This document shows positions 21,573 to 30,081 of a stretch of DNA of 32,041 nucleotides, piece by piece. The stretch is from Nitrospinota bacterium (GTDB taxonomy: Bacteria > Nitrospinota_A > UBA7883 > JACRGQ01), in NCBI GenBank assembly GCA_016200345.1, contig JACQEX010000112.1:1-32041 (forward strand). The letters run 5' to 3'. The notes below the pieces were generated by a model that was not told the DNA's origin, made no database searches, and was given only the letters and a program-made list of their open reading frames with translations. The translations under genes were made by a program, and so were the position numbers. How positions within the stretch are numbered: the stretch's first letter is position 1; the number at the start of each line of letters is the position of its first letter.

Positions 21573-23450
21573 TTAAATCTTCTTGCGGGATTTTAAAGTT
21601 ATCATAAGCACCGCCAGCGCCGCAGGGGTCATCCCCGCCATGCGCGACGCCTGGCCGAAAGTGACCGGCCTCACCTTGTCCAGCTTCTGCCTCAACTCTA
21701 TCGAAAGCCCGGAGATATTCGCGTAATCCATGTCCCTCTCAAGCGGGATGTTCTCAATCTCCCCCAACTGTTTTATCCAAAGATTCTGCCTTCCGATGTA
21801 CCCCTCGTATTTTATTTCTATCTCGGCGCGTTCGGTCTCGTCCGCCGAATATTCCCTCAAAAACTCGAAAACTCCCCCCTCCGCCACCCCTTCGCGTTTT
21901 AACGTGACGTCCGGCCTCCTTAAATACTTGTCCAACTGGAGGGCCTCGTCTATCTTTGGAAGCCCGATTTTTTCCAACCCCGCTAGCGTTGCGGAATCCG
22001 GCTTGACGGTTTTTTTGCGGATTGCCGACACGGCGGAATTAATCCGTTCCCGCTTTTCCAAAAACGCGCGGTAATTTTCCACGTCGAGAAGTCCTAGCGA
22101 ATGTCCCAACCCGCAAAGCCTTTCGTCCGCGTTGTCCTGCCTTAGCACCAGCCTGTGCTCGGCCCGCGAGGTAAACATCCGGTACGGCTCCTCCGTCCCG
22201 TGCGTCGTTAGGTCGTCCACCAGCACTCCTATGTAGCTCTCGGACCGTTTCAAGATAATCTGTTGCTCCCCGCGAACGCCCAATGCCGCGTTTATCCCTG
22301 CCAGCAGACCCTGCCCCGCCGCCTCCTCGTATCCGCTTGTGCCGTTTATCTGTCCGGCGAAAAAGAGGCCGCCGATTTTTTTCGTCTCCAGCGTCGGGTA
22401 GAGTTGCGTCGGGTGCGCGAAATCGTACTCCACCGCGTAGCCCGCCTTTAGGATTTCCACATCTTCCAGCCCAGGAATGGTCTTTAAAAAGGCCTCCTGC
22501 GTCTCCTGCGAGAGCGAGGTGGAAATTCCGTTTGGATAAATTTCGGGGGAGTTGCGCGACACCGGCTCCAAAAAAATATGGTGCGACGTTTTATCCCTAA
22601 ACCGCATCACCTTGTCCTCTATCGAGGGGCAGTAACGCGGCCCCACCCCCTTAATGACGCCGGTGTACAAGGGGGAGGTCTCGAACCCGGCCCTAATCAC
22701 CGAATGCGTTTTTTCGTTCGTGTGCGTCAGGTGGCATGGCGTCTGCTCGCGTTTTATCTCGCCGCTGAAAAAAGAGAAAGGCGGCGGGGGCTCGTCCCCC
22801 CCTTGCGGGGCCAGAGCGGAGAAATCAATCGTGTTTTTGTTTAACCTCGGCGGGGTTCCGGTTTTTAGCCTGCCGAGGGTAAAGCCAAGTTTTTTTAGCG
22901 AGTCCGGCAGTGCGCACGACGGCTGTTCGCGGTAGCGCCCGCCCGGCGTCTGTTCCATCCCGGTGTGCAAAAGCCCGTTTAAAAACGTCCCGGTGCAGAC
23001 CACCACGGCCTTCGCCAAAAGCCCTTCGCCGGACAAAAGAACCACAGCCGATATTTTTCCGCCCTCGGACTCCAACTCGCCGACCTCTCCTTCTATAATC
23101 GAAAGGCCCGGCGTTTTCTCCAACTCCTCGCGCATAGCGCTTTCGTACTCGGCCGTGTCGGACTGCACCCTGTTGGCGCGCACGGCCGCCCCCTTGGAGC
23201 TGTTTAGCGTGCGGTACTGAAGGCCGGTCTTGTCGGTCACTCGCGCCATGAGCCCCCCCAGCGCGTCTATCTCGCGCACTATCTGGCTTTTCCCCGGGCC
23301 GCCGACCGCCGGATTGCAGGACATTCTCGCGATTGTCTCCCTTCGCACAACGACAAGCGCGGTGTTGCAACCGAGCCTGGCCGCCGCGTGCGCTGACTCG
23401 CACGCGGCGTGGCCCCCGCCAATTACGACGACGTCGAAGGAGTTTGTCAT
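21573..23450 (-). CDS. mnmG: tRNA U34 carboxymethylaminomethyl synthase MnmG
   Basis: MnmG (GidA) works with MnmE to add a carboxymethylaminomethyl group to U34 of tRNAs, using FAD, NADH and methylene-tetrahydrofolate. The 625-residue protein has the N-terminal dinucleotide-binding motif VVIGGGHAACESA, the CNPAVGG segment, a long FAD-binding domain, and the C-terminal helical region that binds tRNA and MnmE. The start at 23450 is chosen because its ATG overlaps the mnmE TGA (ATGA); an in-frame TTG at 23462 is less likely. Length is normal. Confidence 0.96.
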   Translation of the reverse strand: MTNSFDVVVIGGGHAACESAHAAARLGCNTALVVVRRETIARMSCNPAVGGPGKSQIVREIDALGGLMARVTDKTGLQYRTLNSSKGAAVRANRVQSDTAEYESAMREELEKTPGLSIIEGEVGELESEGGKISAVVLLSGEGLLAKAVVVCTGTFLNGLLHTGMEQTPGGRYREQPSCALPDSLKKLGFTLGRLKTGTPPRLNKNTIDFSALAPQGGDEPPPPFSFFSGEIKREQTPCHLTHTNEKTHSVIRAGFETSPLYTGVIKGVGPRYCPSIEDKVMRFRDKTSHHIFLEPVSRNSPEIYPNGISTSLSQETQEAFLKTIPGLEDVEILKAGYAVEYDFAHPTQLYPTLETKKIGGLFFAGQINGTSGYEEAAGQGLLAGINAALGVRGEQQIILKRSESYIGVLVDDLTTHGTEEPYRMFTSRAEHRLVLRQDNADERLCGLGHSLGLLDVENYRAFLEKRERINSAVSAIRKKTVKPDSATLAGLEKIGLPKIDEALQLDKYLRRPDVTLKREGVAEGGVFEFLREYSADETERAEIEIKYEGYIGRQNLWIKQLGEIENIPLERDMDYANISGLSIELRQKLDKVRPVTFGQASRMAGMTPAALAVLMITLKSRKKI

Positions 23451-24823
23451 TTGCCCACGCAAAATTCCGCGAACACCGCGTCCAACACCTCCTCGGTGTA
23501 CGACTCGCCGGTGAAGCGTTTAATTTCCTCTATGGCGTCCCAAACCCCGGCGGCGGAAAGCTCGCGCCCCGACTTTAAATCTTCCTTCGCTCGCGTCAAA
23601 TCACTTAAAATTCTCTCGAAGATTTCCCTGTGGCGCAGGCGCGTGACGACCGGCTCCTCGCCTGCCAAGTGAATCCCGTCAAAAAATCTTTCCGCCAGCT
23701 CCTTAAACCCGCCGCGGTCACGAACCGAAATATAAATCGGTTTTATCGCCGGCTCGCCCCACGTCAAAACAGAAGGGAGGTCGGCCTTGTTCACGGCCGC
23801 GATTGGACGCGCCGATTTTTTCAACACCTCCACTACCGCGTCGTCCGACGCGTCCCACGGTCGAGAGCCGTCAAAAAGCCCCAGCACCACGTCGGCCGTC
23901 CGCGCCGCGATTAACGAGCGCCTTATTCCCTCGGCCTCAATCTCGTCAGGCGAGGGGTTCAGACCCGCCGTGTCCACAAGCTCCACCTTCATGCCGGAAA
24001 GCTCCGTTTCGGCGCGTATCAGGTCGCGCGTCGTTCCGGGATGATGGGTGACGATGGAGCGCTCCTCCTCGGTAAGCGCGTTGAGAAGCGACGATTTTCC
24101 GGCGTTCGCCTTTCCAATTATGGCCACGTTTATTCCGTGCGTAATAAACCGGCCGCCGTCGTAACTTTTTATCAATCGCTGGGCCAACGCCGCGCATTCC
24201 TCGAGCGTTTTGACGATATGTTCGTCCGGCGCCGTCTGAAAATCCTCGTCGGGAAAATCAATCGAGGCCTCGAGGTTTGAAAGAGTCCAGACCAGTTTTT
24301 GCCTTATAGAGTCAATCCTCGCCGAAAGCCCCCCCTCCATGAGCCTGTAGGCCGAGCGCGCGGCCCCCTCGGATACGCTTTTTATGAGGTCAACGACCCC
24401 CTCCGCCTGGCTGAGATCCATCCTGCCGTTCAGGAAGGCCCGTTTGGTGAACTCCCCCGGCTCGGCGATTCTCGCGCCGTTTGCCATGACGAGTTTTAAA
24501 ATTTTTCTCATGACGGCGGGCGAGCCGTGGCAGGAAATTTCCACCACGTCCTCCGCCGTGTAGCTTTGCGGGGCGCGAAAATAAACTGCGCAAACCTCGT
24601 CCACCGGCTCCTTGTCCTCAAATATTTTTCCAAAATAGACGTTCCTCGGAGTCATTTCTGGCAAGACCTCGCCGCGCGAAAGGCGAAATATTTTGGATAT
24701 TATGACAAGCGACGCCGGCCCGGATATTCTTATGACGCCAAGCCCCCCCTCGCCGACCGGCGTGGCAACAGCCGCGATTGTGTCGCCTGACGTCGTGTTT
24801 TTAGGATTGGTTAGTTTTTCCAT
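23447..24823 (-). CDS. mnmE: tRNA modification GTPase MnmE
   Basis: This 458-residue GTPase is the partner of MnmG. It has the N-terminal folate-binding domain (about 14-135), a helical domain, and an inserted G domain with P-loop GKANAGKS, switch segment HHPGTTRDLI, DTAGL and the NKAD guanine-specificity motif. The C-terminus CVGK carries the conserved cysteine (commonly CIGK). It is translationally coupled to mnmG by a 4-nt overlap. The start codon has only a weak AGG upstream. Confidence 0.96.
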   Translation of the reverse strand: MEKLTNPKNTTSGDTIAAVATPVGEGGLGVIRISGPASLVIISKIFRLSRGEVLPEMTPRNVYFGKIFEDKEPVDEVCAVYFRAPQSYTAEDVVEISCHGSPAVMRKILKLVMANGARIAEPGEFTKRAFLNGRMDLSQAEGVVDLIKSVSEGAARSAYRLMEGGLSARIDSIRQKLVWTLSNLEASIDFPDEDFQTAPDEHIVKTLEECAALAQRLIKSYDGGRFITHGINVAIIGKANAGKSSLLNALTEEERSIVTHHPGTTRDLIRAETELSGMKVELVDTAGLNPSPDEIEAEGIRRSLIAARTADVVLGLFDGSRPWDASDDAVVEVLKKSARPIAAVNKADLPSVLTWGEPAIKPIYISVRDRGGFKELAERFFDGIHLAGEEPVVTRLRHREIFERILSDLTRAKEDLKSGRELSAAGVWDAIEEIKRFTGESYTEEVLDAVFAEFCVGK

Positions 24824-24871
24824 GGCCTGTTTGCGATGATTTTAGCCCGTTTTTCCAATGGGCATGCGGAT

Positions 24872-24902
24872 AAAAAAAAAGGGGCGCTCGTAAGAGCGCC
24901 CC
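24872..24902 (-). terminator. strong Rho-independent terminator of the Ala/Pro-rich lipoprotein gene
   Basis: On the minus strand the perfect 9-bp stem GGGGCGCTC / GAGCGCCCC with loop TTAC is followed by nine T residues. It lies 12 nt after the lipoprotein stop and 49 nt before mnmE. Confidence 0.93.
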
Positions 24903-24914
24903 AAATAAGCCGAA

Positions 24915-25136
24915 TTACTTGCCAGCAGGTGCCGGTGCCGGTGCAGGTGCCGGAGTCGCGGTCGCGCCAGTGCCCGCCGCCGCGCCAGTGCCCGCCGCAG
25001 GTGCACGTGCCGGTGCAGGCGCCGCAACAGGTGCCGGTGCAGGAGCCGGTGCCTCTTCTTTTTGGCAAGCAGAGAACGCCAAAACGCCAACCGCCAAGAA
25101 AGCGGATATCGCCAACAATTGAACTTTCTTAAACAT
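24915..25136 (-). CDS. Small Ala/Pro-rich lipoprotein
   Basis: This 73-residue lipoprotein has a signal peptide and the lipobox FSAC; after the cysteine come QKEEAP and a low-complexity tail of AP, APA and GTGA repeats ending PAGK. The tail is a flexible, extended chain, likely in the periplasm or on the cell surface. Two adjacent ATGs exist (25139 and 25136). The second is chosen because GGAGG is 6 nt upstream of it, but the first is possible. A strong terminator follows, so it is a single-gene unit and probably well expressed. The function is unknown. Repeat tails of this kind can change length by slippage. Confidence 0.8.
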   Translation of the reverse strand: MFKKVQLLAISAFLAVGVLAFSACQKEEAPAPAPAPVAAPAPARAPAAGTGAAAGTGATATPAPAPAPAPAGK

Positions 25137-25354
25137 CATTTACCTCCGAAAAATTGTTAACCCTACCCCCTTTTACGACGCAACATACGCCAAAAAGGGA
25201 AATATCTTTACAGCCAAATTCTGTAAGCCATTAGCCTACTACAATTACGACCAATTATACAAGTCTTATTTATTTTTTTAAAAAACCGGAGTTTTTCCAG
25301 CGATTAACCGTTCTCCCCAAGGGGGTCTGGGGCGTTATCCTACAATCGGGCGCG

Positions 25355-26107
25355 TCACGGTTTGCCGCCGGAACCGAGCAAGGGCCCGCCCTGCGACTCC
25401 GGGGGTTTCCCGGAAATTTTTGACTCCAATTCATCGAGCTGTTTTTCCGCAAGCTCGACTCTGGACTGCATTACTTTGGTGACCTTCTCGGCCTCCTCCA
25501 ACTGTTTGCCGGCCTCCTCAAGCTGTCTTTTTAGCGAGCGGTTTTCCTCCTCCAGCTTGGCGACGTACTTTCCCGTGCCGTTCTCGCCTTCAAGCGACGA
25601 AAGGGCGTTCCCCTCCCCCATTCCCGCCGGGACTCGATCCGCGACGACCGACTGCGAACCCTCCGGTGAGACGTAAATGTCCAAAAAATCCTGCTTTTGC
25701 GAGAAGGAGACTTTTGCGTCCGATGCGACCGCCAGCTCTATCCTCGCAATGTTGGACTTTTTAAAATGGACGACTGAGACGGACGTGACCAACCCTGAGG
25801 CCGTGATTTTTCTCCCCGCCTGGGCTCCGGGGGCGACGTTTGCCAGTTCCACGGCGATTCTAGACGGCTCCGCAAGCCTGTACGACGAATACTCTAATTT
25901 TCTGTTGGAATAAACCCTTACAACAGCCCCGTTTGCGGACGATTGGGCCGTCACATTGGCAAGCTGGGCCAGCACGTCCGACGTTTCAAGCCTTAGGGTT
26001 TTTCCGCCGGTTGCGCAAGAGGCCATAAAAATCGGGATAAACAAAAAAAGAAGCGCCGTCGCCAAACCGCGGCCAATTCCGGCGCACAGGGCGCGCCCGT
26101 GCGCCAT
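25355..26107 (-). CDS. AMIN-domain lipoprotein with C-terminal coiled coil
   Basis: This 250-residue predicted lipoprotein has lipobox MASC near residue 31. An AMIN domain follows (about 50-150; strands such as GAVVRVYSNRKLEYSSYRLAEP and SRIAVELANV). AMIN domains target proteins such as PilQ and AmiC to cell-wall sites. A Glu/Lys-rich coiled coil covers roughly 175-235, then a Gly/Pro-rich tail. The reading frame is open far upstream to 26263, but it overlaps the FmdB gene there. The ATG at 26107 gives a proper signal peptide and lies 2 nt after the FmdB stop, so that start is chosen. It is the last gene of a three-gene operon. Confidence 0.8.
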   Translation of the reverse strand: MAHGRALCAGIGRGLATALLFLFIPIFMASCATGGKTLRLETSDVLAQLANVTAQSSANGAVVRVYSNRKLEYSSYRLAEPSRIAVELANVAPGAQAGRKITASGLVTSVSVVHFKKSNIARIELAVASDAKVSFSQKQDFLDIYVSPEGSQSVVADRVPAGMGEGNALSSLEGENGTGKYVAKLEEENRSLKRQLEEAGKQLEEAEKVTKVMQSRVELAEKQLDELESKISGKPPESQGGPLLGSGGKP

Positions 26108-26109
26108 TC

Positions 26110-26349
26110 TCAATTTAGCCCGCACATTCCGCCGCCGCATCCGGCCCCGGGAACGCCGCAAGAACCCTCGTCCCGGCACGCGTGGGAGGACGAATTCTGG
26201 GCGATGGCCGGCGCGAAGGTGGACATCATCTTTGAAACTTTTTTCCCGCCGCATTTTGTGCATTCGACCTTTTTGAAACCCGCCGAAGAGAGGCTGAGCA
26301 TCTCAAAACTATTACCGCATTCCTTGCATACAAACTCGTATATCGGCAT
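26110..26349 (-). CDS. FmdB-family zinc-ribbon protein
   Basis: This 79-residue protein starts MPIYEFVCKECGNSFE and has CTKCGGKK near residue 33, giving the paired CxxC zinc ribbon of the FmdB regulatory-protein family. The C-terminus is Cys/Gly-rich (CRDEGSCGVPGAGCGGGMCG), as in many members. FmdB proteins are small, widespread and of uncertain role. Its GGAG ribosome-binding site lies inside the last codons of the upstream gene, and the next gene begins 2 nt downstream, so expression is coupled to both lipoproteins. Confidence 0.9.
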   Translation of the reverse strand: MPIYEFVCKECGNSFEMLSLSSAGFKKVECTKCGGKKVSKMMSTFAPAIAQNSSSHACRDEGSCGVPGAGCGGGMCGLN

Positions 26350-26351
26350 TT

Positions 26352-26891
26352 TTATTTCTCCAATTTCGCGATAAGTTCCTTCATCAGATCGCCCGTGCGG
26401 GAAACCCTTGGCGGAGTGGAGCCCCAAATGTTGTTCTTCCATCGCTGGGCGTATTGGGAAACGACCACCTCGGAGGCGCCGTTTTTGTCGTACACCTTCA
26501 CCACGAAGCGGAATCTTTCGACGGTCCCGGAGCCCCCGCTGAACATACCGCCCGGGTCCGACCGTTTCTCGTCCGCCATCCAATCGGTAAATACCATCCC
26601 GCCCGCCTTGTCCGTCGCAACCAACGGGTAGGACATCATGGCGTTTGAAACTTTTTCCCATGCAGTCTCAAAGGGGAGGTTTGAGGAGCGTATTAGCGAG
26701 CCCTCCGGAAAGCCGATTGCCACCGCGCCCAATTCAGCGGGCTCCTTCACCCTTGGGGGTGGAGCCGGTTTCGGGCCGTTGCCGGCCCACGGATTTTCGG
26801 GGTCAAAAACTTTGCTCGGGGTCTTGCCGCCGCAGGATTGAACCAACATCATTGACAAAAGCAGGACAACATAAACAGCGTTTTTTATCAT
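26352..26891 (-). CDS. DUF3576-like (BamC-type) outer-membrane lipoprotein
   Basis: This 179-residue predicted lipoprotein has lipobox VQSC and a proline-rich linker. A domain from about residue 55 contains LPFETAWEKVSNAMMSYP, GGMVFTDWMADEKR and ERFRFVVKVYDKNGASEVVVSQ. The GG..TDW plus ERF pattern resembles DUF3576, a family with a BamC-like fold. A role in outer-membrane assembly is possible but is inference. The ATG at 26891 is chosen over an upstream TTG at 26900. It is the first gene of the operon with the FmdB and AMIN proteins. Confidence 0.72.
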   Translation of the reverse strand: MIKNAVYVVLLLSMMLVQSCGGKTPSKVFDPENPWAGNGPKPAPPPRVKEPAELGAVAIGFPEGSLIRSSNLPFETAWEKVSNAMMSYPLVATDKAGGMVFTDWMADEKRSDPGGMFSGGSGTVERFRFVVKVYDKNGASEVVVSQYAQRWKNNIWGSTPPRVSRTGDLMKELIAKLEK

Positions 26892-26898
26892 GTCCGTC

Positions 26899-26927
26899 AA
26901 TCTAACACCCTAAAAAAATCGTGTCAA
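26899..26927 (-). promoter_or_regulatory. promoter of the DUF3576-FmdB-AMIN operon
   Basis: On the minus strand a consensus TTGACA is 17 nt from TAGATT. The -10 ends 7 nt before the ATG at 26891, so the transcript is probably leaderless. Confidence 0.6.
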
Positions 26928-27007
26928 ATGTCACAATAAAAAAATTAACGCAACTGCCAAACATTCAATATGTTGACGGCAAATTAAATTTTTGTCGGAA
27001 TACCGCC

Positions 27008-27034
27008 TAAAGTTTTCGGATTTGATTCCGAAAC
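27008..27034 (+). promoter_or_regulatory. possible sigma-28-like promoter or hairpin
   Basis: TAAAGTTT, 11 nt, then TCCGAAAC. The first box equals the sigma-28 -35 consensus, and the second matches GCCGATAA at five of eight positions with exact spacing. The same bases form a 7-bp inverted repeat (TTTCGGA / TCCGAAA), which is an equally good explanation. Confidence 0.3.
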
Positions 27035-27109
27035 TACTAACTGCGGAGGTGTAACCCGTCCGCGTGAACTGAGTTTTTAAACGTAACTATGAGGTTGTCA
27101 AGGAAGACA

Positions 27110-27694
27110 ATGGGAATTGAGCTGACGAACGCGAGACTTGCCCCAAGCTTGGGGAACGGCGCGCCATTGGTGCAAAAAATAAAACCCGCCACGCCCAGCT
27201 TTGCTGAAAAAGCGGTCTTCATTGCCAAGCCTCATAAACGGATTCAATACCAGCTTCAATTGCCGTCGCAGTCCTCAGCCCCGCAAACAGCGGCGGGAGA
27301 CGGCTCTGCCCCGACGGCGCCCGCCTCAAAATCCGCCAAAGTCGTGGAGACGGTGGACGACAACCCGAAAAAGGACGTAAACGCGTTTGGCGTCCAACAG
27401 GAGGGAAGGCAGGTAAACCACAATTCAACCGTCAACTATCTTGCGCAGTACGACGCATACGGAAGGCCGAGGATGGGGGACAGCAGAGAGCCGTACGATT
27501 TCGCCTTCACAAAATTTATGGTGAAAACATCACAGCTCGCGTTCCAGAAAAACGTCTCCGACCAAAGCGCGTCAACCCAAAAGATCGTGGATAATTTTAT
27601 GAACGGAACCGCCAACGTCCCGGCCGCCCCCGGGAACTCCGACGTCTCGTCCCCACAGCAAAAACCCGCCTCCCCAATTTCCATAAAAGCCTGA
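27110..27694 (+). CDS. hypothetical protein, Ala/Pro/Gln-rich
   Basis: No family is recognised. The product is 194 residues, hydrophilic, with no signal peptide or membrane segment. The central part (about 50-85) and the tail are low complexity (Ala, Pro, Ser, Gln). A more ordered segment around residues 95-160 contains QEGRQVNHNSTVNYLAQYDAYG and FAFTKFMVKTSQLAFQKNVSD. An ATG at 27089 in the same frame is an alternative start; the one at 27110 is chosen because AGGA lies 5 nt upstream. It is transcribed away from the lipoprotein operon and is followed by a likely terminator. Confidence 0.7.
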   Translation: MGIELTNARLAPSLGNGAPLVQKIKPATPSFAEKAVFIAKPHKRIQYQLQLPSQSSAPQTAAGDGSAPTAPASKSAKVVETVDDNPKKDVNAFGVQQEGRQVNHNSTVNYLAQYDAYGRPRMGDSREPYDFAFTKFMVKTSQLAFQKNVSDQSASTQKIVDNFMNGTANVPAAPGNSDVSSPQQKPASPISIKA

Positions 27695-27717
27695 CCAACG
27701 GCTCGCCCGACCAAAAT

Positions 27718-27742
27718 AGGCCATTTTTTCGGCCTGATTTTT
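27718..27742 (+). terminator. probable terminator after the hypothetical gene
   Basis: AGGCC / GGCCT arms with an 8-nt loop are followed by GATTTTTA. The stem is short. Confidence 0.5.
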
Positions 27743-27855
27743 ATCCTGTACCGTGGTGCAACAACATAAATTCCACGACCTTATAAAAAAATGGTTCGCA
27801 ACTCCGGGTTTTTTGGGGTAATCTACGTTCAGTTTTTTTTAACAGCGGAGAAGCG

Positions 27856-28311
27856 ATGGACATTAACGACATTATTGAGACGTTGCCACACAGGTACCCT
27901 TTCCTATTGCTGGACGGGATACTGGCGATTGAGGAACACAAGTCCGTAAAGGCCATAAAGAACGTGTCGTTTAACGAGGCTTTTTTCCAAGGGCATTTTC
28001 CCGGCAAGCCGATTATGCCGGGTGTTCTCATCATCGAGGCCATGGCGCAGGCGGCCGCGTACCTTGCAATAAAAAGCGCGAAGAATCTCCCCGGAAAAAA
28101 AATCCCCCTCTTCACCGGCATTGAAAACGCGCGTTTTAAACGACCGGTTGTTCCGGGCGACGTGCTTACGCTTGATCTGACCGTCAACCGCACCCGCTCC
28201 AGAATCTGGTGGCTTACCGGAACCGCCACGGTCGGCGGGGAGCTTGCCTGCAAGGCGGACATAACCGCAATGCTCTCGGTCGAGGAACCGGGCGGAGGGA
28301 GCGCGGCTTAA
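27856..28311 (+). CDS. fabZ: 3-hydroxyacyl-ACP dehydratase FabZ
   Basis: This 151-residue hot-dog-fold dehydratase of type II fatty acid synthesis acts on (3R)-hydroxyacyl-ACP. The catalytic His is in QGHFPGKPIMPGV and the catalytic Glu in IIEAMAQAAA. It starts LPHRYPFLLLD, as is typical. GGAG lies 5 nt upstream of the ATG. It opens the lipid A cluster, where FabZ competes with LpxA for 3-hydroxyacyl-ACP. About 20 nt separate it from lpxA. Confidence 0.96.
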   Translation: MDINDIIETLPHRYPFLLLDGILAIEEHKSVKAIKNVSFNEAFFQGHFPGKPIMPGVLIIEAMAQAAAYLAIKSAKNLPGKKIPLFTGIENARFKRPVVPGDVLTLDLTVNRTRSRIWWLTGTATVGGELACKADITAMLSVEEPGGGSAA

Positions 28312-28329
28312 ACCCCGCGCCCTTATTTC

Positions 28330-29100
28330 ATGGCCGTTCATCCCACCGCCATAATTCATCAGGACGCAAAAATCCACCCGACCGCCGACATCGGCCCCTA
28401 CGCCATAATTAAAGAGAACGTGGAAATAGGGGCAAACTGTAAAATCGACGCCCACGCCTGGATAAGCCACACCGTGATGGGCGAGGGAACCACCGTCGCC
28501 AGCCACGCGCACATCGGCGGAGACCCGCAGACGCTCAACTGGAAGGAAGTCCCCTCCCTCGTGAGGATGGGAAAAAACAACATCGTCAGGGAGCTGGTGG
28601 TCATAGGCAGAAGCATGGTTGAAAACGGCGAGACGCTCATAGGCGACGACTGTTTTTTTCTGGCGAACGCCCACGTGGGGCACGACAGCATAATCGGTAA
28701 CAACGTAATCCTAACCACGATGGCGGGTCTTTCGGGACACGTCACGGTGGAGGACGGGGCGGTCATCGGCGGGCTTGCCGGCGTGCACCAGTTCGTGCGA
28801 ATCGGCGAGCTTGCCATGGTCGGCGGCATGGCGAGAATCGTGCAGGACGTCGCGCCGTTCATGCTTGCCGAGGGAACCCCGGCGGAAATTAGAAAAACGA
28901 ACGTCGTGGGCCTAAGACGCAAGGGCTATGGCGAACCTGCGAGGGCGAACATCAAGGAGGCCTTCAAAATTTTGTTTAAGTCCGGCCTGAGCCTCAAAAC
29001 CGCCAGGGAAAAACTTGCCGAGATAGAGGACAAGCAGGGGGAGATAGCCAAAATTTTAAACTTCGTGAACTCAACCAAACGCGGCCTTACGGGGGTATAA
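28330..29100 (+). CDS. lpxA: UDP-N-acetylglucosamine acyltransferase LpxA
   Basis: This 256-residue enzyme does the first step of lipid A synthesis, transferring a 3-hydroxyacyl chain to UDP-GlcNAc in the cytoplasm. Hexapeptide repeats of a left-handed beta-helix run from about residues 5 to 190. The catalytic His region reads ANAHVGHDSIIGN, and the HIGGDPQ and GLAGVHQFV segments are family-typical. The C-terminal helical domain is complete. No clear Shine-Dalgarno precedes the ATG, so translation may rely on coupling with fabZ. Confidence 0.96.
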   Translation: MAVHPTAIIHQDAKIHPTADIGPYAIIKENVEIGANCKIDAHAWISHTVMGEGTTVASHAHIGGDPQTLNWKEVPSLVRMGKNNIVRELVVIGRSMVENGETLIGDDCFFLANAHVGHDSIIGNNVILTTMAGLSGHVTVEDGAVIGGLAGVHQFVRIGELAMVGGMARIVQDVAPFMLAEGTPAEIRKTNVVGLRRKGYGEPARANIKEAFKILFKSGLSLKTAREKLAEIEDKQGEIAKILNFVNSTKRGLTGV

Positions 29101-29109
29101 TTCCCGGAT

Positions 29110-30081
29110 ATGACTGAGGAAAAGAAAAAAACCCGCGCGGGGGTGATAGGCGTCGGACGGATGGGGCAGTTCCACGCGAACGTGTACTCCGAGATGTCCG
29201 AGGTGGAGCTCGTCGGCGTTTCCGACGCAAACCACGCAAGGGGCAGGGCCGTAGCCGAAAAATACAAAATCAAATTTTTCCCCGATTACCGGGAGATGCT
29301 CAAGCAGGTGGACGTCGCCAGCGTGGCCGTCCCGACAAAACTGCATTTCGAGGTTGCGCGAGTCGCGCTGGGGGCCGGAGTCCACCTGCTTGTCGAAAAG
29401 CCGGTTTCGGACAACTTTGAAAACGCCAAGGAGCTTTTCGACATCGCCACGCAAAAAGGGCTTGTCTTGCACGTGGGGCACGTGGAGAGGTTCAACGGCG
29501 CCGTGCAGGAGCTTCATAAAATAGTCGAGAACCCGATTTTAATCCAATGCTCGAGGATGGGCCCCTTCGACCCGCGCGTGGGGGAGGACAGCGTGGTGCT
29601 GGATTTGATGATACACGACCTCGACATCGTGCTTAACCTCGTGAACTCCGAGGTGGAGTCGCTCGGCGTGGTCGCCTCCTCGCCGATGTCAAAGGTGGAG
29701 GACGTGGTCAACGTGCAGGTCAAGTTCAAAAGCGGCTGTTTGGCGACGTTCACCGCAAGCAGGGCCACGCAAAATAAACTGCGAAACATGTCCATCTCCT
29801 GCAAGGAGCGGTACGTGTACTTAAATTTTGCCGACCAGGAGATACACGTCCACCGCCTAGCAAGCTCCGCGCACGAGGTGTCACGCCAACAACTAAGGTA
29901 CAAGGAGGAGCTGACCACGGAAAAAATCTTCGTCCACCGCGACAATCCGCTCAAGCTCGAGCTAAGGCACCTCGTAAACTGCGTGCAGGGCGCCGAAAGA
30001 ATGGTCAGCGTCGAGAACGAACTTAAGTCGCTCCGGCTGGCGCTGGACATACTGGAGCTTTGCAGGAAGAAAAAATCCTGA
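29110..30081 (+). CDS. Gfo/Idh/MocA-family oxidoreductase in the lipid A cluster
   Basis: This 323-residue NAD(P)-dependent oxidoreductase has an N-terminal Rossmann fold (GVIGVGRMGQFHANVY), the conserved LLVEKPVSDN segment and LDLMIHDLDIVLNLV in the C-terminal domain. Its place between lpxA and lpxI suggests a role in lipid A or other envelope sugars. GnnA, the UDP-GlcNAc 3-dehydrogenase used to make 3-amino sugars in lipid A, belongs to this family, but its usual transaminase partner GnnB is not in view. The substrate is therefore unassigned. It starts 9 nt after lpxA. Confidence 0.88.
   Translation: MTEEKKKTRAGVIGVGRMGQFHANVYSEMSEVELVGVSDANHARGRAVAEKYKIKFFPDYREMLKQVDVASVAVPTKLHFEVARVALGAGVHLLVEKPVSDNFENAKELFDIATQKGLVLHVGHVERFNGAVQELHKIVENPILIQCSRMGPFDPRVGEDSVVLDLMIHDLDIVLNLVNSEVESLGVVASSPMSKVEDVVNVQVKFKSGCLATFTASRATQNKLRNMSISCKERYVYLNFADQEIHVHRLASSAHEVSRQQLRYKEELTTEKIFVHRDNPLKLELRHLVNCVQGAERMVSVENELKSLRLALDILELCRKKKS

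Noticed and set aside
24919-25122. Plus-strand Gly/Ala repeat protein
   Set aside because: It is the antisense of the Ala/Pro-rich lipoprotein. The minus-strand reading has a lipobox, a ribosome-binding site and a terminator.
26108-26263. 52-residue N-terminal extension of the AMIN lipoprotein
   Set aside because: It overlaps the FmdB gene in another frame, is very Arg-rich, and would bury the lipoprotein signal peptide.
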